A DNA stretch of 64,000 nt from Prochlorococcus sp. AG-347-J21 (GCA_003281455.1 QCBX01000003.1:42613-106612), one strand, 5' to 3'. Counted from the stretch's first letter, positions 9,043-19,534 are shown. The notes: generated by a model from the letters alone, not told the origin. A program made the numbers and translations.

Positions 9043-10111
9043 TAGTATATCTTTTAGTTTTTCAGATTACGTAAAAAATAAGCCATTTCGAGAAGTCTTA
9101 CCTTGGATAGGTGGCGACTTACAAACTTTGAGAGATACTTTTGTTATTGATTTTGGTAAATCAAAAAAAAATAAAAAAATATTCTTTCCGATTAATAAAA
9201 TTCTTTCTAAAAAATTTCAATGTGATTATCTTTTAGGTTTTTTAGAATTACCTGAAAACTTAAACTCGCTTAGGGGTTTTGTAATCGTTACACATGGTTT
9301 AGGGGGCTCAACTAAACGGTTTGGTTTAAGAAGAATATCTAAGAAATTAGCAAATAATGGTTTTGGAGTTCTTAAATTAAATCTAAGAGGATCTGGATCA
9401 GCGAGGTATTTAGCTAAAGGAAATTATTGTGCTAGATGCTCCAGTGATGTTATTTCAGCAATTAATTATTTTAAAAAATTGATTAATTTAGAGTTCAAAG
9501 ATCTTATGAAAAGGAATAATAATCTTCCAATTTACGGAGTTGGATTATCTTTAGGTGGAACAATTCTTTTAAATGCCTGCCTAGATTACGATGAAAATAA
9601 AGGAGAAAAACTTTTAGATGGCCTTGCCTGCGTGAGTACCCCTCTAGATTTATCTTCATGCAGTCTCTGTATTGAAAAACCTAGAAATTCTATCTACCAA
9701 AAATGGTTACTTCACCGCTTGAAAAATCAGTTATGGGAGGGATTTAATGATGAAGGCAAACTCCTTGATAACGAGAAATTAAGAATAAAAATTAGAAATT
9801 TAAAAAGTATAAGAGAATTTGATCAGAAATTTACAGCTCCTAGTTGGGGATTTAATTCTTTAGAGGATTATTATATTAAAGCTTCTCCAATATTTAGAAT
9901 CCAAAACTCAATAAAAAAATTACCTCAAATGCTTTTTATTCATGCCAAGGATGATCCCTGGGTTCCATATAAGGATACTTTGAATTTAAGAAAAGAATCT
10001 ATTGATAAATTCACTATTTTTATAACTGAAAAAGGAGGTCATAATGGTTTTCATTCGATTAATGGCTGCTGGTCAGACGAAGTCGTAAAGAACTGGTTTA
10101 TGAGTATCTAG
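9023..10111 (+). CDS. YheT-type alpha/beta hydrolase
   Basis: A protein of about 360 residues related to the COG0429/YheT hydrolases. The motif HGLGGST lies near residues 91-97, the nucleophile elbow GLSLGG near 174-179 (Ser176), the acid in HAKDDPWVP and the catalytic His in EKGGHNGFHS. The start is uncertain: TTG 9023, GTG 9026 and TTG 9029 are all in frame and overlap the pntB end. Substrate unknown. It converges on a small ferredoxin-like gene, overlapping it by 14 bp. Confidence 0.85.
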   Translation: MVLGRNNSISFSFSDYVKNKPFREVLPWIGGDLQTLRDTFVIDFGKSKKNKKIFFPINKILSKKFQCDYLLGFLELPENLNSLRGFVIVTHGLGGSTKRFGLRRISKKLANNGFGVLKLNLRGSGSARYLAKGNYCARCSSDVISAINYFKKLINLEFKDLMKRNNNLPIYGVGLSLGGTILLNACLDYDENKGEKLLDGLACVSTPLDLSSCSLCIEKPRNSIYQKWLLHRLKNQLWEGFNDEGKLLDNEKLRIKIRNLKSIREFDQKFTAPSWGFNSLEDYYIKASPIFRIQNSIKKLPQMLFIHAKDDPWVPYKDTLNLRKESIDKFTIFITEKGGHNGFHSINGCWSDEVVKNWFMSI

Positions 10112-10442
10112 GACTATTTAAAAATGGTGTTTTTTTTAAAATCCATTTTTCAATTGGCTTACCGTTAATAACATGTGAGGTAAAAATTTCTGAAATTTTT
10201 TCTGGAGAAACTTTCTCGTACCAAATACCATCAGGCCAAACTAGAAGAATTGGGCCGTTCTTACATATTCTTAAACAGTCAGCCTTTGATCTTAATATGT
10301 AAATCTTTTTTGTCGAGGGATCATTCTCAAATTTTTTTAAAATCTTTTTCAGACATTCCCATGTTTTTTGACCTTCATTACCTTTAAAGCATTTCTGTTT
10401 TGTAGGTGTTGCGCATAGTAGAAGGTGTTTATTTATATTCAC
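10098..10442 (-). CDS. Thioredoxin-like [2Fe-2S] ferredoxin
   Basis: A 114-residue protein with LLLCATPTKQKCF at the N-terminus and DCLRICKNGPILLVWPDGIWYEKVSPEKI later. The four cysteines (C..P..KC and C...C) and the GPILLVYPDG-like strand match the thioredoxin-fold [2Fe-2S] ferredoxins. Such proteins are often small electron carriers of unknown partner. It sits 2 bp downstream of dxr, suggesting one transcript. Confidence 0.8.
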   Translation of the reverse strand: MNINKHLLLCATPTKQKCFKGNEGQKTWECLKKILKKFENDPSTKKIYILRSKADCLRICKNGPILLVWPDGIWYEKVSPEKISEIFTSHVINGKPIEKWILKKTPFLNSPRYS

Positions 10443-10444
10443 TT

Positions 10445-11674
10445 TTATCCAATACTTACGTATTTTTTACCTTTTTTAATTTCTTGCTCAACAAAAAGTC
10501 TGGCCCAATTGTCTACATCAAGAATATCCTCTAATTCGGGACTCAAATTCAAATTCTCCATATGTGATTCACAAGCTTTACTTATAAATGTTGGAATTTC
10601 TTGAAAAGAAATTTTTTCTTTAAGGAATTGTTCAACAGCCATTTCATTAGCAGCATTTAAGACTGCAGGCATAGTCCCAGAAGATTTTCCTGCGGCGTAG
10701 GCAAGTCCCATGCATGGATATTTAAACTCGTCTGGCTCTTTAAAAGTTAATTTTCCAATTTCACTTAGGTTTAATCTTTTCCAATTTGTTTTAAATCTTT
10801 CAGGCCAACTCATCGCATATAAAATGGGTAGTTTCATATCTGGCCAACCTAATTGAGCTAATACTGAAGAATCTTCCATCTCAATCATTGAATGAATAAT
10901 ACTTTGAGGGTGGATAACTATTTCGATATTTTCGTAAGAGGTCCCAAATAAATAATGAGCTTCTATAACTTCTAATCCTTTATTCATAAGAGTTGCAGAA
11001 TCTACAGTTATTTTTTTTCCCATATCCCAATTAGGATGTGAAGTTGCATCTTCCACTGTGACATGTTTTAAATCCTCAACGTCCCAATCTCTGAAAGCAC
11101 CACCAGAAGCTGTTAAATGTATGGCTTTTAAACCTTTAGGTATCTCTCCTGTTGAAAAATCTGCATTTTCATAATTGGGTAATCCTTGTAAACATTGAAA
11201 GATAGCAGAATGTTCTGAATCAGCAGGTAATAGCCTACTATTATTTTTCTTTAATGCAGGGATAACAATTGGTCCTGCCGCAATTAAAGTTTCTTTGTTA
11301 GCAAGTGCAATATTTTTCCCCGCATTAATCGCTGACATTGTTGGAATTAAGCCTGCACAGCCTACTATCCCTGTAACCACAGTATCTGCCTTATCCCATG
11401 CTGCAACTGCGTTAATCCCCTTCTTTCCACTCAAAACCAAGGGAGCACTATCCAAATCTAAGTTATTAATATTATCTTTTAAATCCTGTATAAGATTTTC
11501 ATCCTCAATCGCAACCACATCTGGTTTATGTTTTTTAACTTGTTCTGTTAATAAATTAATATTTCTCCCTGCCGAAAGAGCTACGGCTTTAAACTTATCA
11601 GGTTGCTCACTAGCTATTTCGAGAGTTTGAGTCCCAATTGAACCAGTAGAACCGAGCACAGTAATGTATTTCAA
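10445..11674 (-). CDS. dxr: 1-deoxy-D-xylulose 5-phosphate reductoisomerase
   Basis: A 409-residue enzyme of the MEP isoprenoid pathway that converts DXP to MEP with NADPH. The N-terminal NADPH motif [13 protein letters not shown], the substrate/metal segments [25 protein letters not shown] and [20 protein letters not shown], and [11 protein letters not shown] are all present. The first committed MEP step feeds chlorophyll, carotenoid and quinone synthesis. Stop and start neighbours suggest an operon with the ferredoxin-like gene. Confidence 0.96.
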   Translation of the reverse strand: MKYITVLGSTGSIGTQTLEIASEQPDKFKAVALSAGRNINLLTEQVKKHKPDVVAIEDENLIQDLKDNINNLDLDSAPLVLSGKKGINAVAAWDKADTVVTGIVGCAGLIPTMSAINAGKNIALANKETLIAAGPIVIPALKKNNSRLLPADSEHSAIFQCLQGLPNYENADFSTGEIPKGLKAIHLTASGGAFRDWDVEDLKHVTVEDATSHPNWDMGKKITVDSATLMNKGLEVIEAHYLFGTSYENIEIVIHPQSIIHSMIEMEDSSVLAQLGWPDMKLPILYAMSWPERFKTNWKRLNLSEIGKLTFKEPDEFKYPCMGLAYAAGKSSGTMPAVLNAANEMAVEQFLKEKISFQEIPTFISKACESHMENLNLSPELEDILDVDNWARLFVEQEIKKGKKYVSIG

Positions 11675-11756
11675 TTTTCTCTGATATTTCTAATATCTTC
11701 CCATTTAAAGGCGTATTTAAAAAACAAAAATTTCAAATTGGTTTTTTTCTTAAAAT

Positions 11757-13226
11757 TTAGACCCTTATCCATTTTGTTATTTCCTTTGATTGATCAATAA
11801 GTTCAATACCTTTTTCTTTTAACAAATTCCTAATTTCATCGGCCTTCGTATAATTCTTTTCTTTTTTTGCTTTCAATCTTTCATTAATAAGCATTGATAT
11901 TTCTTCTTCTTTTATTTTACTTTCTTTTACTAAAACCTCTTTTTTAAGACCAAGTACCTCAGTCAATTTTTCAAGAGTTTTAAAATTCTCAAGTAGAAAG
12001 AATTTTTTATTTAGATCTATTTTTAAACCTTCGACCCTTTGAAATTGGTTTAAAAAGTTTTTTAATGGTTTTGCTAAATCGTAAATAATTGCAATAGCAC
12101 CTGCTGTATTAAGGTCATTTTCAAGAGCCTCAGAAAATTTAAGCTTTTTTTGAGATAATTCAAAGCTTATTTTCTCTTTATATTCGTCTTCGATAGATTC
12201 ATTCTTATCAATAGATTTAAAAGCATCTTTTGTAAGGTCTAAAAAAGAAAGGGCTACATTAATATTTTTCCAAGCTTCTGAAGCACTCCTTAAAGCTTCT
12301 TCAGTAAAATCAAGTGGTTTTCTATAATTTATAGTCATAACAAAATATCGCAAAGTCATAGGGCTTATACCTGACTTAATTAGCTCTCTGATAGTTTTAA
12401 AATTTTTAAGGGATTTACTCATCTTTTGTCCATTTACATTGACCATCCCATTGTGTAACCAATAGTTCGCTAGCTTTTTGCCATTGGCTGCTTCTGATTG
12501 GGCGATTTCATTCTCATGATGTGGAAAAATCAAATCAGAACCACCTAAATGGATATCAATAGTATCTCCTAATTCATCTTTAACCATCGCCGAACATTCA
12601 ATGTGCCATCCTGGCCTACCTTTACCCCATGGCGAATCAAAAAATGGCTCATCATCTTTGGCTTTTTTCCAAAGAGCAAAATCTTGGGGATTAAGTTTTT
12701 TACTATTTTCATCATTAGCCATTCTTCCTTGCTGATTGATATTTTGTTCTTGTATATTTTGATTACTTAGCTTGCCATAATTTTTATTTTTAAAAACAGA
12801 ATAATAAACATCTCCATCCCTAGAGTATGCATAACCTTTGTCCTCAAGGATTGTAATAAAGGAGCAGATATTGCATATATGATTCGTTGCTCTTGGCATA
12901 CTATCCGGACGCATTATTCCTAAAGAATCCATATCTTTATGAAATTCAATAATATTTTTTTCAGATACTTCCTTCATTGAACTGCTTTCTTCTTTAGCTC
13001 TTTTTAAAATCTTGTCATCAATATCTGTAAAATTTTGAACATACTTCACTTTGAAATCACTGTAAATTAAAAATCTTCTCAATACATCCCAAGCTATATA
13101 ACTTCTGGCATGACCAAGATGACATAAATCATAAACAGTAACTCCACAACAATAAATTTTAACGACATCATCAATAGGCTTAAAAACCTCAACTCTTTTG
13201 CTTAAAGTATTAAAAAGTTTGATCAT
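11757..13226 (-). CDS. cysS: Cysteinyl-tRNA synthetase
   Basis: A 489-residue class I synthetase. The HIGH-type motif is CHLGHARS, zinc ligands lie in YCCGVTVYD, WHIECSAM and HHENEIAQSEA, and the KMSKS motif is GQKMSKSLKNF. The C-terminal anticodon-binding helices are lysine-rich. It is 24 bp downstream of polA on the same strand. Confidence 0.97.
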   Translation of the reverse strand: MIKLFNTLSKRVEVFKPIDDVVKIYCCGVTVYDLCHLGHARSYIAWDVLRRFLIYSDFKVKYVQNFTDIDDKILKRAKEESSSMKEVSEKNIIEFHKDMDSLGIMRPDSMPRATNHICNICSFITILEDKGYAYSRDGDVYYSVFKNKNYGKLSNQNIQEQNINQQGRMANDENSKKLNPQDFALWKKAKDDEPFFDSPWGKGRPGWHIECSAMVKDELGDTIDIHLGGSDLIFPHHENEIAQSEAANGKKLANYWLHNGMVNVNGQKMSKSLKNFKTIRELIKSGISPMTLRYFVMTINYRKPLDFTEEALRSASEAWKNINVALSFLDLTKDAFKSIDKNESIEDEYKEKISFELSQKKLKFSEALENDLNTAGAIAIIYDLAKPLKNFLNQFQRVEGLKIDLNKKFFLLENFKTLEKLTEVLGLKKEVLVKESKIKEEEISMLINERLKAKKEKNYTKADEIRNLLKEKGIELIDQSKEITKWIRV

Positions 13227-13250
13227 CTTAAATTAAGTTTTTCATAAGGT

Positions 13251-16181
13251 TTATTTTGTCTCCATCCAATTGTCTCCAATACCAATATCAACTAAAAGAG
13301 GCACATTTAATTTTACACAATTTTCCATAGTCTTCTTTACTAATTTCGTCGTAATTTCCAAAGAATCTGGTTCAAATTCAAACAATAATTCATCATGTAC
13401 TTGTAAAAGCATTTTTGCGGGAACATTCATTTCTATGAATTTCTTATTTAGTTGAACCATCGCAATTTTAATAATGTCTGCACTTGAACCCTGAATTGGT
13501 GCATTAGCTGCGGCTCTTAATGACTGTGCTTCCATGCCAGCCCTTCTTGCAGATTGCAGGTCAATTTCGTATGGATCTTTCCCTATTAATCTTCCAAGTC
13601 CATTTTTATCAAACTTAAATTCTCTCTTTCTACCAAAAATTGTTTTGACATAACCTTTTGATAAGGCAAGCCTTTCTTGAAGTTCAAGAAATTTGAAAAT
13701 TTTTGAATATCTTTCTTTGTATTTTATTAGGAATTCTTTTGCTTCTGGAGTACTTACTCCTGTAGAACGTGCAAACTTTTTAATTCCCATACCATAGATA
13801 ACTCCGAAATTTATTGTTTTCCCAACTCTCCTCTCATCAGAAGAAATTTCTTCTTTCTCAAAAATTAATCTTGCAGTCAAAGAATGAATGTCATCATTTT
13901 TATGGAATGCATTAATTAATATTTCTTCATCCGCTAAGTGAGCGAGTATTCTTAATTCGATCTGAGAATAATCAGCTGATAAAAGTTTCCAATTTTTTTC
14001 AGGCAAGAATGCTTTTCTGATTCTCCTACTAAATTCAGTCCTAACCGGAATATTTTGAAGATTAGGATTGCTACTACTGAGTCTTCCAGTTGCTGTAGCA
14101 GCTTGATTAAAGTTTGTATGAACCCTTCCTGTTTTTTCGTTAATAAGATTTGGAAGAGCATCAATATAAGTACTAAGTAATTTGCTTAGAGTTCTGTGTT
14201 TTATTAAATGTTGGATTATTTCATGCTCGTCGACTAATCTCTCAAGAACTACTGCATCTGTACTCCATCCTGTTTTTGTTTTGCGTGATTTTTTCTTATC
14301 CAAATTTAATTTTTCAAACAAGATCTCACCGAGTTGTTTTGGTGAAGATAGATTAAAATTTTCTTCTGCTAATTCATAAACTTTACTTTCAATATCTTCT
14401 AAGGTACTTTTTAGTTCTTTTGAGAGTTTATCTAAATAAGGGATATCGATGGTTATGCCATTCATTTCCATTCGGGACAATACCGGCTCTAAAGGCAGCT
14501 CGATTTCTTCGAACAATTTGATTAATTCATCTTTTTCCTTTGAAAATCTTTCTTTAAAAATCTTGACAATCTTAAAAGTTAGAAATACATCATAACCGCA
14601 GTAAATACTTGCTTCATTAATATCAACAAATGAAAAGTCTTTATTTTTTCCAACTGTTTCCTTAAATGAAGGGGGCTTAAATCCAAATAATCTAAAACTA
14701 ATTTCACTTAACCCATGCTTCTCCTGATTATTAAGAAGGTAGTCTGCTAACAAGGTGTCAAAGGTTACGCCTTTAAGATCAAGTCCATGATTAAAAAATA
14801 TTTGTCTATCAAATTTAGAATTTTGGAGTGCCTTTTCTTTGTTTGGATCTTCTATCCAAGTTCTTAGTTTTGAGAAAACATCCTCGATTGATAATTGATT
14901 GGGTGTCTCTTTTTTTGTTTGATGTCCAAGAGGTATATAAAATAAATCATCATTTTCTTCTCCAAGACATAACCCTATCCCAACGAGTTCCGCATCGATT
15001 GGATTTAAACTATTGGTCTCTGTATCTAAAGAAACTATTTGATTGGTCTTGTCTAATCTTTGAATTAATTTATCAAGTAATTCGAATTCATTTACAACTG
15101 TTACGTTGATTTTAGGAATTTTATTTTCACTTTTTTCTAATTCATTAGGACTCGAGACTTTTGGTGTCTTTTCCTCCTCTTTAGCTACATTATTTTTGTC
15201 AAAACCACCTTTGCTAAAAGTTGAATTGAAAATATCAATTTGTCTAAGTAGTGTTGATAGTTCGAGTTTTTGCAGTGACTCTGAAAGTAGTTCTTGATTA
15301 ATATTTTTTAATTCATAACCGTTACTTAAAATCAAAGGCACCTCAGTATTTATTTTTGCTAAATCCCTGGAAAGAAAAGCATTATGTTTATCGTTTCTGA
15401 GCTTTTCTATAACTGAACCTTTGATAAATCCTTTATATTTCTTATCGTTGTTCTGCTGAATCTTTTCCAAAGCCTGATAAATTCCATCAAGCGTGTCATT
15501 CTCTTTTAGTAGATTAATTGCAGTTTTTGGACCTACCCCTTTAATCCCCGGAATATTATCAGAACTATCACCAGTTAGGGCTTTAAGATCAACTACTCTT
15601 TCAGGCGCAACACCTAATTTTTCTTTTACTCCATTTTCATTCATAAGAGTTGGATTACCACTTTTCGCATATGGACCACCACCCATATAAAGTACATAAA
15701 TATCTTTTTGATCATCTACTAATTGAAATAAGTCCCTATCTCCAGAAAGAATATTCACGCACCATCCTTTAGAAGAAGCATCATTTGCAATTGTGCCTAG
15801 GAGATCATCTGCTTCGTATCCTGGAGATTTAAAAATTGGTAAATTAAGGCTTTCTTCTAAAATGATTTCTAGTTGTTCAATATCCTGAAAAAAAACATCT
15901 GGTGCTACATCTCTATTGGCCTTATAATTTGGATCTAATTCATGTCTAAAAGTTGGTTTTTCGGTATCAAACGTAATACAAACACCCTCAGGACTAATAT
16001 TTTTGCAATTATCCAGAAGGCTTTTTAGAAATCCATAAGTGACACTTGTTGGGAATCCCTCTTTGGTGGTTAATCCTCCATCAATCCCTTTGCTAAATGC
16101 ATAGAAGCTTCTAAAAGCAAGTGAATGGCCATCGACTAACAGTAAAATTGGTTTTTTAGAGTTTTCAGATTTTAAACTCAT
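13251..16181 (-). CDS. polA: DNA polymerase I
   Basis: A 976-residue three-domain enzyme. The N-terminal 5' nuclease has VDGHSLAFRSFYAFSKG and GLTGDSSDNIPGIKGVGPKTA-like segments. The central 3'-5' exonuclease keeps its acidic motif SLDTETNSLNP and a YCGYD (Y-x3-D) motif, so proofreading is probably active. The polymerase domain has SADYSQIELRILAHLADEE, GKTINFGVIYGMG and LLQVHDELLFE. It fills Okazaki gaps and repair patches. The ATG overlaps the upstream HlyD stop by 4 bp (ATGA). Confidence 0.97.
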   Translation of the reverse strand: MSLKSENSKKPILLLVDGHSLAFRSFYAFSKGIDGGLTTKEGFPTSVTYGFLKSLLDNCKNISPEGVCITFDTEKPTFRHELDPNYKANRDVAPDVFFQDIEQLEIILEESLNLPIFKSPGYEADDLLGTIANDASSKGWCVNILSGDRDLFQLVDDQKDIYVLYMGGGPYAKSGNPTLMNENGVKEKLGVAPERVVDLKALTGDSSDNIPGIKGVGPKTAINLLKENDTLDGIYQALEKIQQNNDKKYKGFIKGSVIEKLRNDKHNAFLSRDLAKINTEVPLILSNGYELKNINQELLSESLQKLELSTLLRQIDIFNSTFSKGGFDKNNVAKEEEKTPKVSSPNELEKSENKIPKINVTVVNEFELLDKLIQRLDKTNQIVSLDTETNSLNPIDAELVGIGLCLGEENDDLFYIPLGHQTKKETPNQLSIEDVFSKLRTWIEDPNKEKALQNSKFDRQIFFNHGLDLKGVTFDTLLADYLLNNQEKHGLSEISFRLFGFKPPSFKETVGKNKDFSFVDINEASIYCGYDVFLTFKIVKIFKERFSKEKDELIKLFEEIELPLEPVLSRMEMNGITIDIPYLDKLSKELKSTLEDIESKVYELAEENFNLSSPKQLGEILFEKLNLDKKKSRKTKTGWSTDAVVLERLVDEHEIIQHLIKHRTLSKLLSTYIDALPNLINEKTGRVHTNFNQAATATGRLSSSNPNLQNIPVRTEFSRRIRKAFLPEKNWKLLSADYSQIELRILAHLADEEILINAFHKNDDIHSLTARLIFEKEEISSDERRVGKTINFGVIYGMGIKKFARSTGVSTPEAKEFLIKYKERYSKIFKFLELQERLALSKGYVKTIFGRKREFKFDKNGLGRLIGKDPYEIDLQSARRAGMEAQSLRAAANAPIQGSSADIIKIAMVQLNKKFIEMNVPAKMLLQVHDELLFEFEPDSLEITTKLVKKTMENCVKLNVPLLVDIGIGDNWMETK

Positions 16182-17239
16182 TTTCTCTTCTTAGCCCAAG
16201 GTGGAATATCAATAAAGATTTGCTCTCCAGGTTCTAATCCATCAATGACTGAAGTTTTATTTCCACTACTAATACCTATTTCGATTTTTTCAAATTTGGG
16301 AAAATTGTTTTTATCAACTTTCAAAATTCCTTTTTCACCTTTTTCAGTGACAATAGAAACTGTTGGTACTAATATTTTCTCTTCATTACCTTCGACTCTA
16401 AATTCAAGATCTGCAGTCATTCCAATTTTAATTTCTTCAGAAATATCTTTAAAATTTAAAGTTACTTCGAATGAGGTTACATTATTATCTTTTACAGCTC
16501 TTGTAGCTATTTTTTTAACTATGGCACTATATTTTTTTGAGGGATAAGCCTCAATTCTTACTGAGGCTTCTTGACCTATTTTTATTCTGCCAATGTCACT
16601 CTCAGGAACTTTAGCAACAATTTCTAGGCCCTCTGATAGTTCAAAAATAAAGTTTTTGGTTTTAGGGTCTGAACTTAAGTTTGTACTTGGTGTGACATAA
16701 GATCCTATCTCAGCATATTTTGCAGTTATCTTTCCTCCATAAGGGGCTTTAATTAGATAGAAACTTTTTTCAGCTTTTGCATCATTAAGTTTTGTGCTAC
16801 TAATGTTGTAGTTATTTTTATAACTTTCATAGTCTTCTTTACTTACCGCGCCTTCTTGATATAAATATTCCCTTCTTAAAAATTCAGATTTTTGTTTTTC
16901 TACATTTAATTCAAGTTCTTCAATTTTATAGATAAAGTCTTCATCATCAAGAGAAGCTAAAACCTGATCTTTTTTTACAAGATCACCCTCATCTACTTTG
17001 ATTTCTTTTATTACGCCTTGCTTCCGAGGCCCAATATTGCTTGTCCTTATTGCTTTTACTTCACCACTAGTATTAATTGAATCTGAAAGGATTCCTCTTT
17101 CAACTTGAACTACAAAATCAGAAATATCTTTTGACTTATTTTTCTTGAAGGAATTGGTTATAAAAACGAAAAATATGGCTAGAGAAAGCAATATAATTCC
17201 ACTTCTTAGATTTATATTTTTTTTTATTAAATCAAACAT
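16178..17239 (-). CDS. HlyD-family membrane fusion (periplasmic adaptor) protein
   Basis: A 353-residue adaptor with one N-terminal membrane helix (about residues 14-30). The lipoyl-like half motifs GVIKEIKVDEGDLVKKDQVLA and LIKAPYGGKI flank a helical hairpin with QEGAVSKEDYES, followed by beta-barrel segments. Such proteins link an inner-membrane transporter to an outer-membrane channel. No ABC or RND partner lies beside it here. Its stop overlaps the polA start. Confidence 0.85.
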   Translation of the reverse strand: MFDLIKKNINLRSGIILLSLAIFFVFITNSFKKNKSKDISDFVVQVERGILSDSINTSGEVKAIRTSNIGPRKQGVIKEIKVDEGDLVKKDQVLASLDDEDFIYKIEELELNVEKQKSEFLRREYLYQEGAVSKEDYESYKNNYNISSTKLNDAKAEKSFYLIKAPYGGKITAKYAEIGSYVTPSTNLSSDPKTKNFIFELSEGLEIVAKVPESDIGRIKIGQEASVRIEAYPSKKYSAIVKKIATRAVKDNNVTSFEVTLNFKDISEEIKIGMTADLEFRVEGNEEKILVPTVSIVTEKGEKGILKVDKNNFPKFEKIEIGISSGNKTSVIDGLEPGEQIFIDIPPWAKKRK

Positions 17240-17383
17240 TTCTTTTTAAAAGCAGAAGTAGAAAATATTTAGGAACTAAATAAATAATCAAGACGATTAT
17301 AATTAACTTATCCAAGATTGGTTAAGTAAATACTATATTACTAGAAGATGTTTTCTTGATAATTTTTCCATAAGTTTTTTCAA

Positions 17384-18475
17384 ATGTTAAAAGCAGGTAT
17401 TATTGGATTACCAAATGTTGGAAAATCAACTCTATTTAATGCGCTTGTAGAAAATGCTAAGGCCCAAGCGGCTAATTTTCCCTTTTGTACTATAGAACCT
17501 AATAAAGGCATAGTTTCAGTCCCAGATCAAAGGCTGCAAGAGTTAGGTAATTTAAGTTCCAGCCAAAATATTATCCCAACAAAAATTGAATTTGTAGATA
17601 TCGCAGGACTAGTAAAAGGAGCTAGTAAAGGCGAAGGTTTGGGAAATAAATTTTTATCAAATATTAGGGAGGTTGATGCAATAGTTCATGTTGTAAGGTG
17701 CTTTGAAGATAGTGATGTAATTCATGTTTCTGGAAAGGTAGATCCCCTGGATGACATTGAGATAATTAATCTGGAATTGAATTTAGCTGATTTATCTCAA
17801 CTCCAAAAAAGAAGAGAAAGAATTAAAAAACAGGTTAGAACTAGTAAAGAGGCAGCTAAAGAAGATACCTTACTAGAAAAAATTGAAGAAGAGCTAGAGA
17901 AAGGCCTTTCAGTTAGATCAATATCTTTGAATGAAGAAGAAAATTTAATAATTAAGCAATTAGGCTTCCTTACTGCTAAACCAATTATTTACGCAACTAA
18001 TTTGAATGAAAATGATTTAGCTGAAGGTAATGATTTTTCATCAACAGTTCAGAGTTTTGCAAGTAATGAAAATACAGAATGTATAAAAATATCAGCGCAA
18101 GTCGAATCTGAATTAATAGAGTTAGAACCAGAAGATAAAAAAGACTACCTTATTGGCTTAGGAGTAGAAGAAGGGGGATTAAGTTCTTTAATTAGATCAA
18201 CATATAAATTATTGGGATTAAAAACTTATTTCACTACCGGAGAAAAGGAGACAAAAGCTTGGACAATAAAAAATGGGATGACTGCGCCACAGGCAGCAGG
18301 AGTAATTCATACTGATTTTGAAAAAGGATTTATAAGAGCTCAGACTATTTCGTATCAAAATTTAATTGATTCAGGTTCAATTGCCAATGCAAAAACTAAG
18401 GGTCTTTTAAGAAGTGAAGGTAAGGAATATATTGTTAACGAAGGTGATGTAATGGAGTTCTTATTTAACGTTTAG
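17384..18475 (+). CDS. ychF: Ribosome-binding ATPase YchF
   Basis: A 363-residue Obg-like P-loop protein. The Walker A motif GLPNVGKST and DIAGLVKGASKGEGLGNKFL (switch/G3) are clear, and the G4 position reads NLNE rather than NKxD, which in this family goes with ATP rather than GTP preference. A coiled-coil insert and a C-terminal TGS domain (TTGEKETKAWTIKNG) follow. It binds ribosomes and is implicated in stress regulation. Confidence 0.95.
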   Translation: MLKAGIIGLPNVGKSTLFNALVENAKAQAANFPFCTIEPNKGIVSVPDQRLQELGNLSSSQNIIPTKIEFVDIAGLVKGASKGEGLGNKFLSNIREVDAIVHVVRCFEDSDVIHVSGKVDPLDDIEIINLELNLADLSQLQKRRERIKKQVRTSKEAAKEDTLLEKIEEELEKGLSVRSISLNEEENLIIKQLGFLTAKPIIYATNLNENDLAEGNDFSSTVQSFASNENTECIKISAQVESELIELEPEDKKDYLIGLGVEEGGLSSLIRSTYKLLGLKTYFTTGEKETKAWTIKNGMTAPQAAGVIHTDFEKGFIRAQTISYQNLIDSGSIANAKTKGLLRSEGKEYIVNEGDVMEFLFNV

Positions 18476-18500
18476 TAAGTCTCTTAAGGCTTACTATTTT
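18474..18500. terminator. Possible shared terminator hairpin after ychF
   Basis: The inverted repeat AGTAAG / CTTACT (18474-18479 and 18490-18495) is followed by ATTTTGCTTTTT on the plus strand. It covers the ychF stop and the end of a convergent small gene. The stem is short, so termination strength is uncertain. Confidence 0.4.
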
Positions 18501-18642
18501 GCTTTTTGAATTTAAATTCAAAAAAAGATATTAATAAAATTAAGATACATCCTAAGCAACTTCCTATTAACCCAAAAACAATAGTTGTAAAGCCATCATC
18601 GTAGCCATATTGTAGTTGTGGTAAGTGAGGGGGTATTGGCAT
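18484..18642 (-). CDS. Small single-span membrane protein (52 aa)
   Basis: This 52-residue frame reads PIPPHLPQLQYGYDDGFTTI, then a membrane helix VFGLIGSCLGCILILLISFF, then a basic tail FKFKKQNSKP. The start codon overlaps the stop of the upstream small gene (shared base 18642, TAATG), implying translational coupling. No family recognised; the proline-rich start plus one helix resembles small thylakoid subunits but this is only a resemblance. Confidence 0.65.
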   Translation of the reverse strand: MPIPPHLPQLQYGYDDGFTTIVFGLIGSCLGCILILLISFFEFKFKKQNSKP

Positions 18643-18803
18643 TATTTTTCAACAGAATTTTCAATATCTTCCAGTAAATGTTTAGTTGATCTACTAAAAC
18701 CATTAGTTTTTAAATAGTTTTGAGCCTCTCTAAATTTTTCAGCTACTCTTTTTGCATAAGGAGTATTCATGGAATTTTGAGTCATGTTGAAAATGCGACT
18801 CAT
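18642..18803 (-). CDS. Small soluble protein (53 aa)
   Basis: This 53-residue frame is rich in Asn, Lys and Ser and reads RVAEKFREAQNYLKTNGF near its middle. Internal Met codons at residues 7 and 12 could be the true start. Its stop shares a base with the start of the next gene downstream, so the two are a coupled pair. Unknown function. Confidence 0.55.
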   Translation of the reverse strand: MSRIFNMTQNSMNTPYAKRVAEKFREAQNYLKTNGFSRSTKHLLEDIENSVEK

Positions 18804-18938
18804 TTTATGATCTGATTTAGGTAACCCCTTGATAAGTATTCAAAAATACAAGAATATAAAAATAGGATTTTTTACTTAATAAGAAATTTATTGTGAAAAA
18901 TTCTTGATTCTTCAAATAAAGTTTTTAAATTAGAAAAA

Positions 18939-19229
18939 TTGACAATGACAAATATATTATTAATTCTTTTTTTTGTACTTTTATTTTTATTACTTTTTTA
19001 TTCAAAAAGAAATAGAGGGTTAGCCCAAAAAACAACAATTAGTCCAACTTATGTACCTTTCTTAAAAGAACAAGAATTTAATCCTGATATAAGTACTGAT
19101 AATTGGGATTTACACAAACTTAGATTAGATAAATTTAAAAGATCACAATATAAGGGATTAACTTTCTTCGTAAGTTTAGAAAATAAAATTTACTATCTTT
19201 CTGAAGAAGGGGATAAGGTTTATTGCTAA
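18939..19229 (+). CDS. Membrane-anchored small protein (96 aa)
   Basis: An N-terminal hydrophobic helix (residues 4-21, ILLILFFVLLFLLLFYS) is followed by a soluble part with PTYVPFLKEQEFNPDIS and a terminal YYLSEEGDKVYC. Probably anchored with the soluble part on one face of the membrane. First of three same-strand small membrane genes that end at a strong terminator. Family not recognised. Confidence 0.65.
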   Translation: MTMTNILLILFFVLLFLLLFYSKRNRGLAQKTTISPTYVPFLKEQEFNPDISTDNWDLHKLRLDKFKRSQYKGLTFFVSLENKIYYLSEEGDKVYC

Positions 19230-19282
19230 CAGGTGAAATTAATTTTATAAATAAGAAAAGCCGATAGAAATTAATAATATTA

Positions 19283-19534
19283 ATGAAGTATTTTTTTTTA
19301 TTATCAGAAAAGTTCTATAAGTTTATCGAATGGGAGTGGAATACTTTAAAAAATCTAAGAAGAACAAAAAGAAAGAATTTTTTTCTAAGAGGATCATTTG
19401 CGTTATTTAGTTTATTATCTATTCTTTTTTTAATATTTTCTCCTCCTATCGCTTTTGGATTGTTATTTGGAGAGGGATTGAAATTTAGTACTTTTTTTAT
19501 TTGGATATGGATTTTAAATTTGAAGTTTTTTTGA
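19283..19534 (+). CDS. Small two-helix membrane protein (83 aa)
   Basis: A basic, aromatic N-terminal half (FYKFIEWEWNTLKNLRRTKRKNF) precedes two hydrophobic stretches, FALFSLLSILFLIFSPPIAF and FSTFFIWIWILNLKFF. The basic segment between suggests cytoplasmic exposure. It lies 53 bp after the previous gene. Function unknown. Confidence 0.6.
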   Translation: MKYFFLLSEKFYKFIEWEWNTLKNLRRTKRKNFFLRGSFALFSLLSILFLIFSPPIAFGLLFGEGLKFSTFFIWIWILNLKFF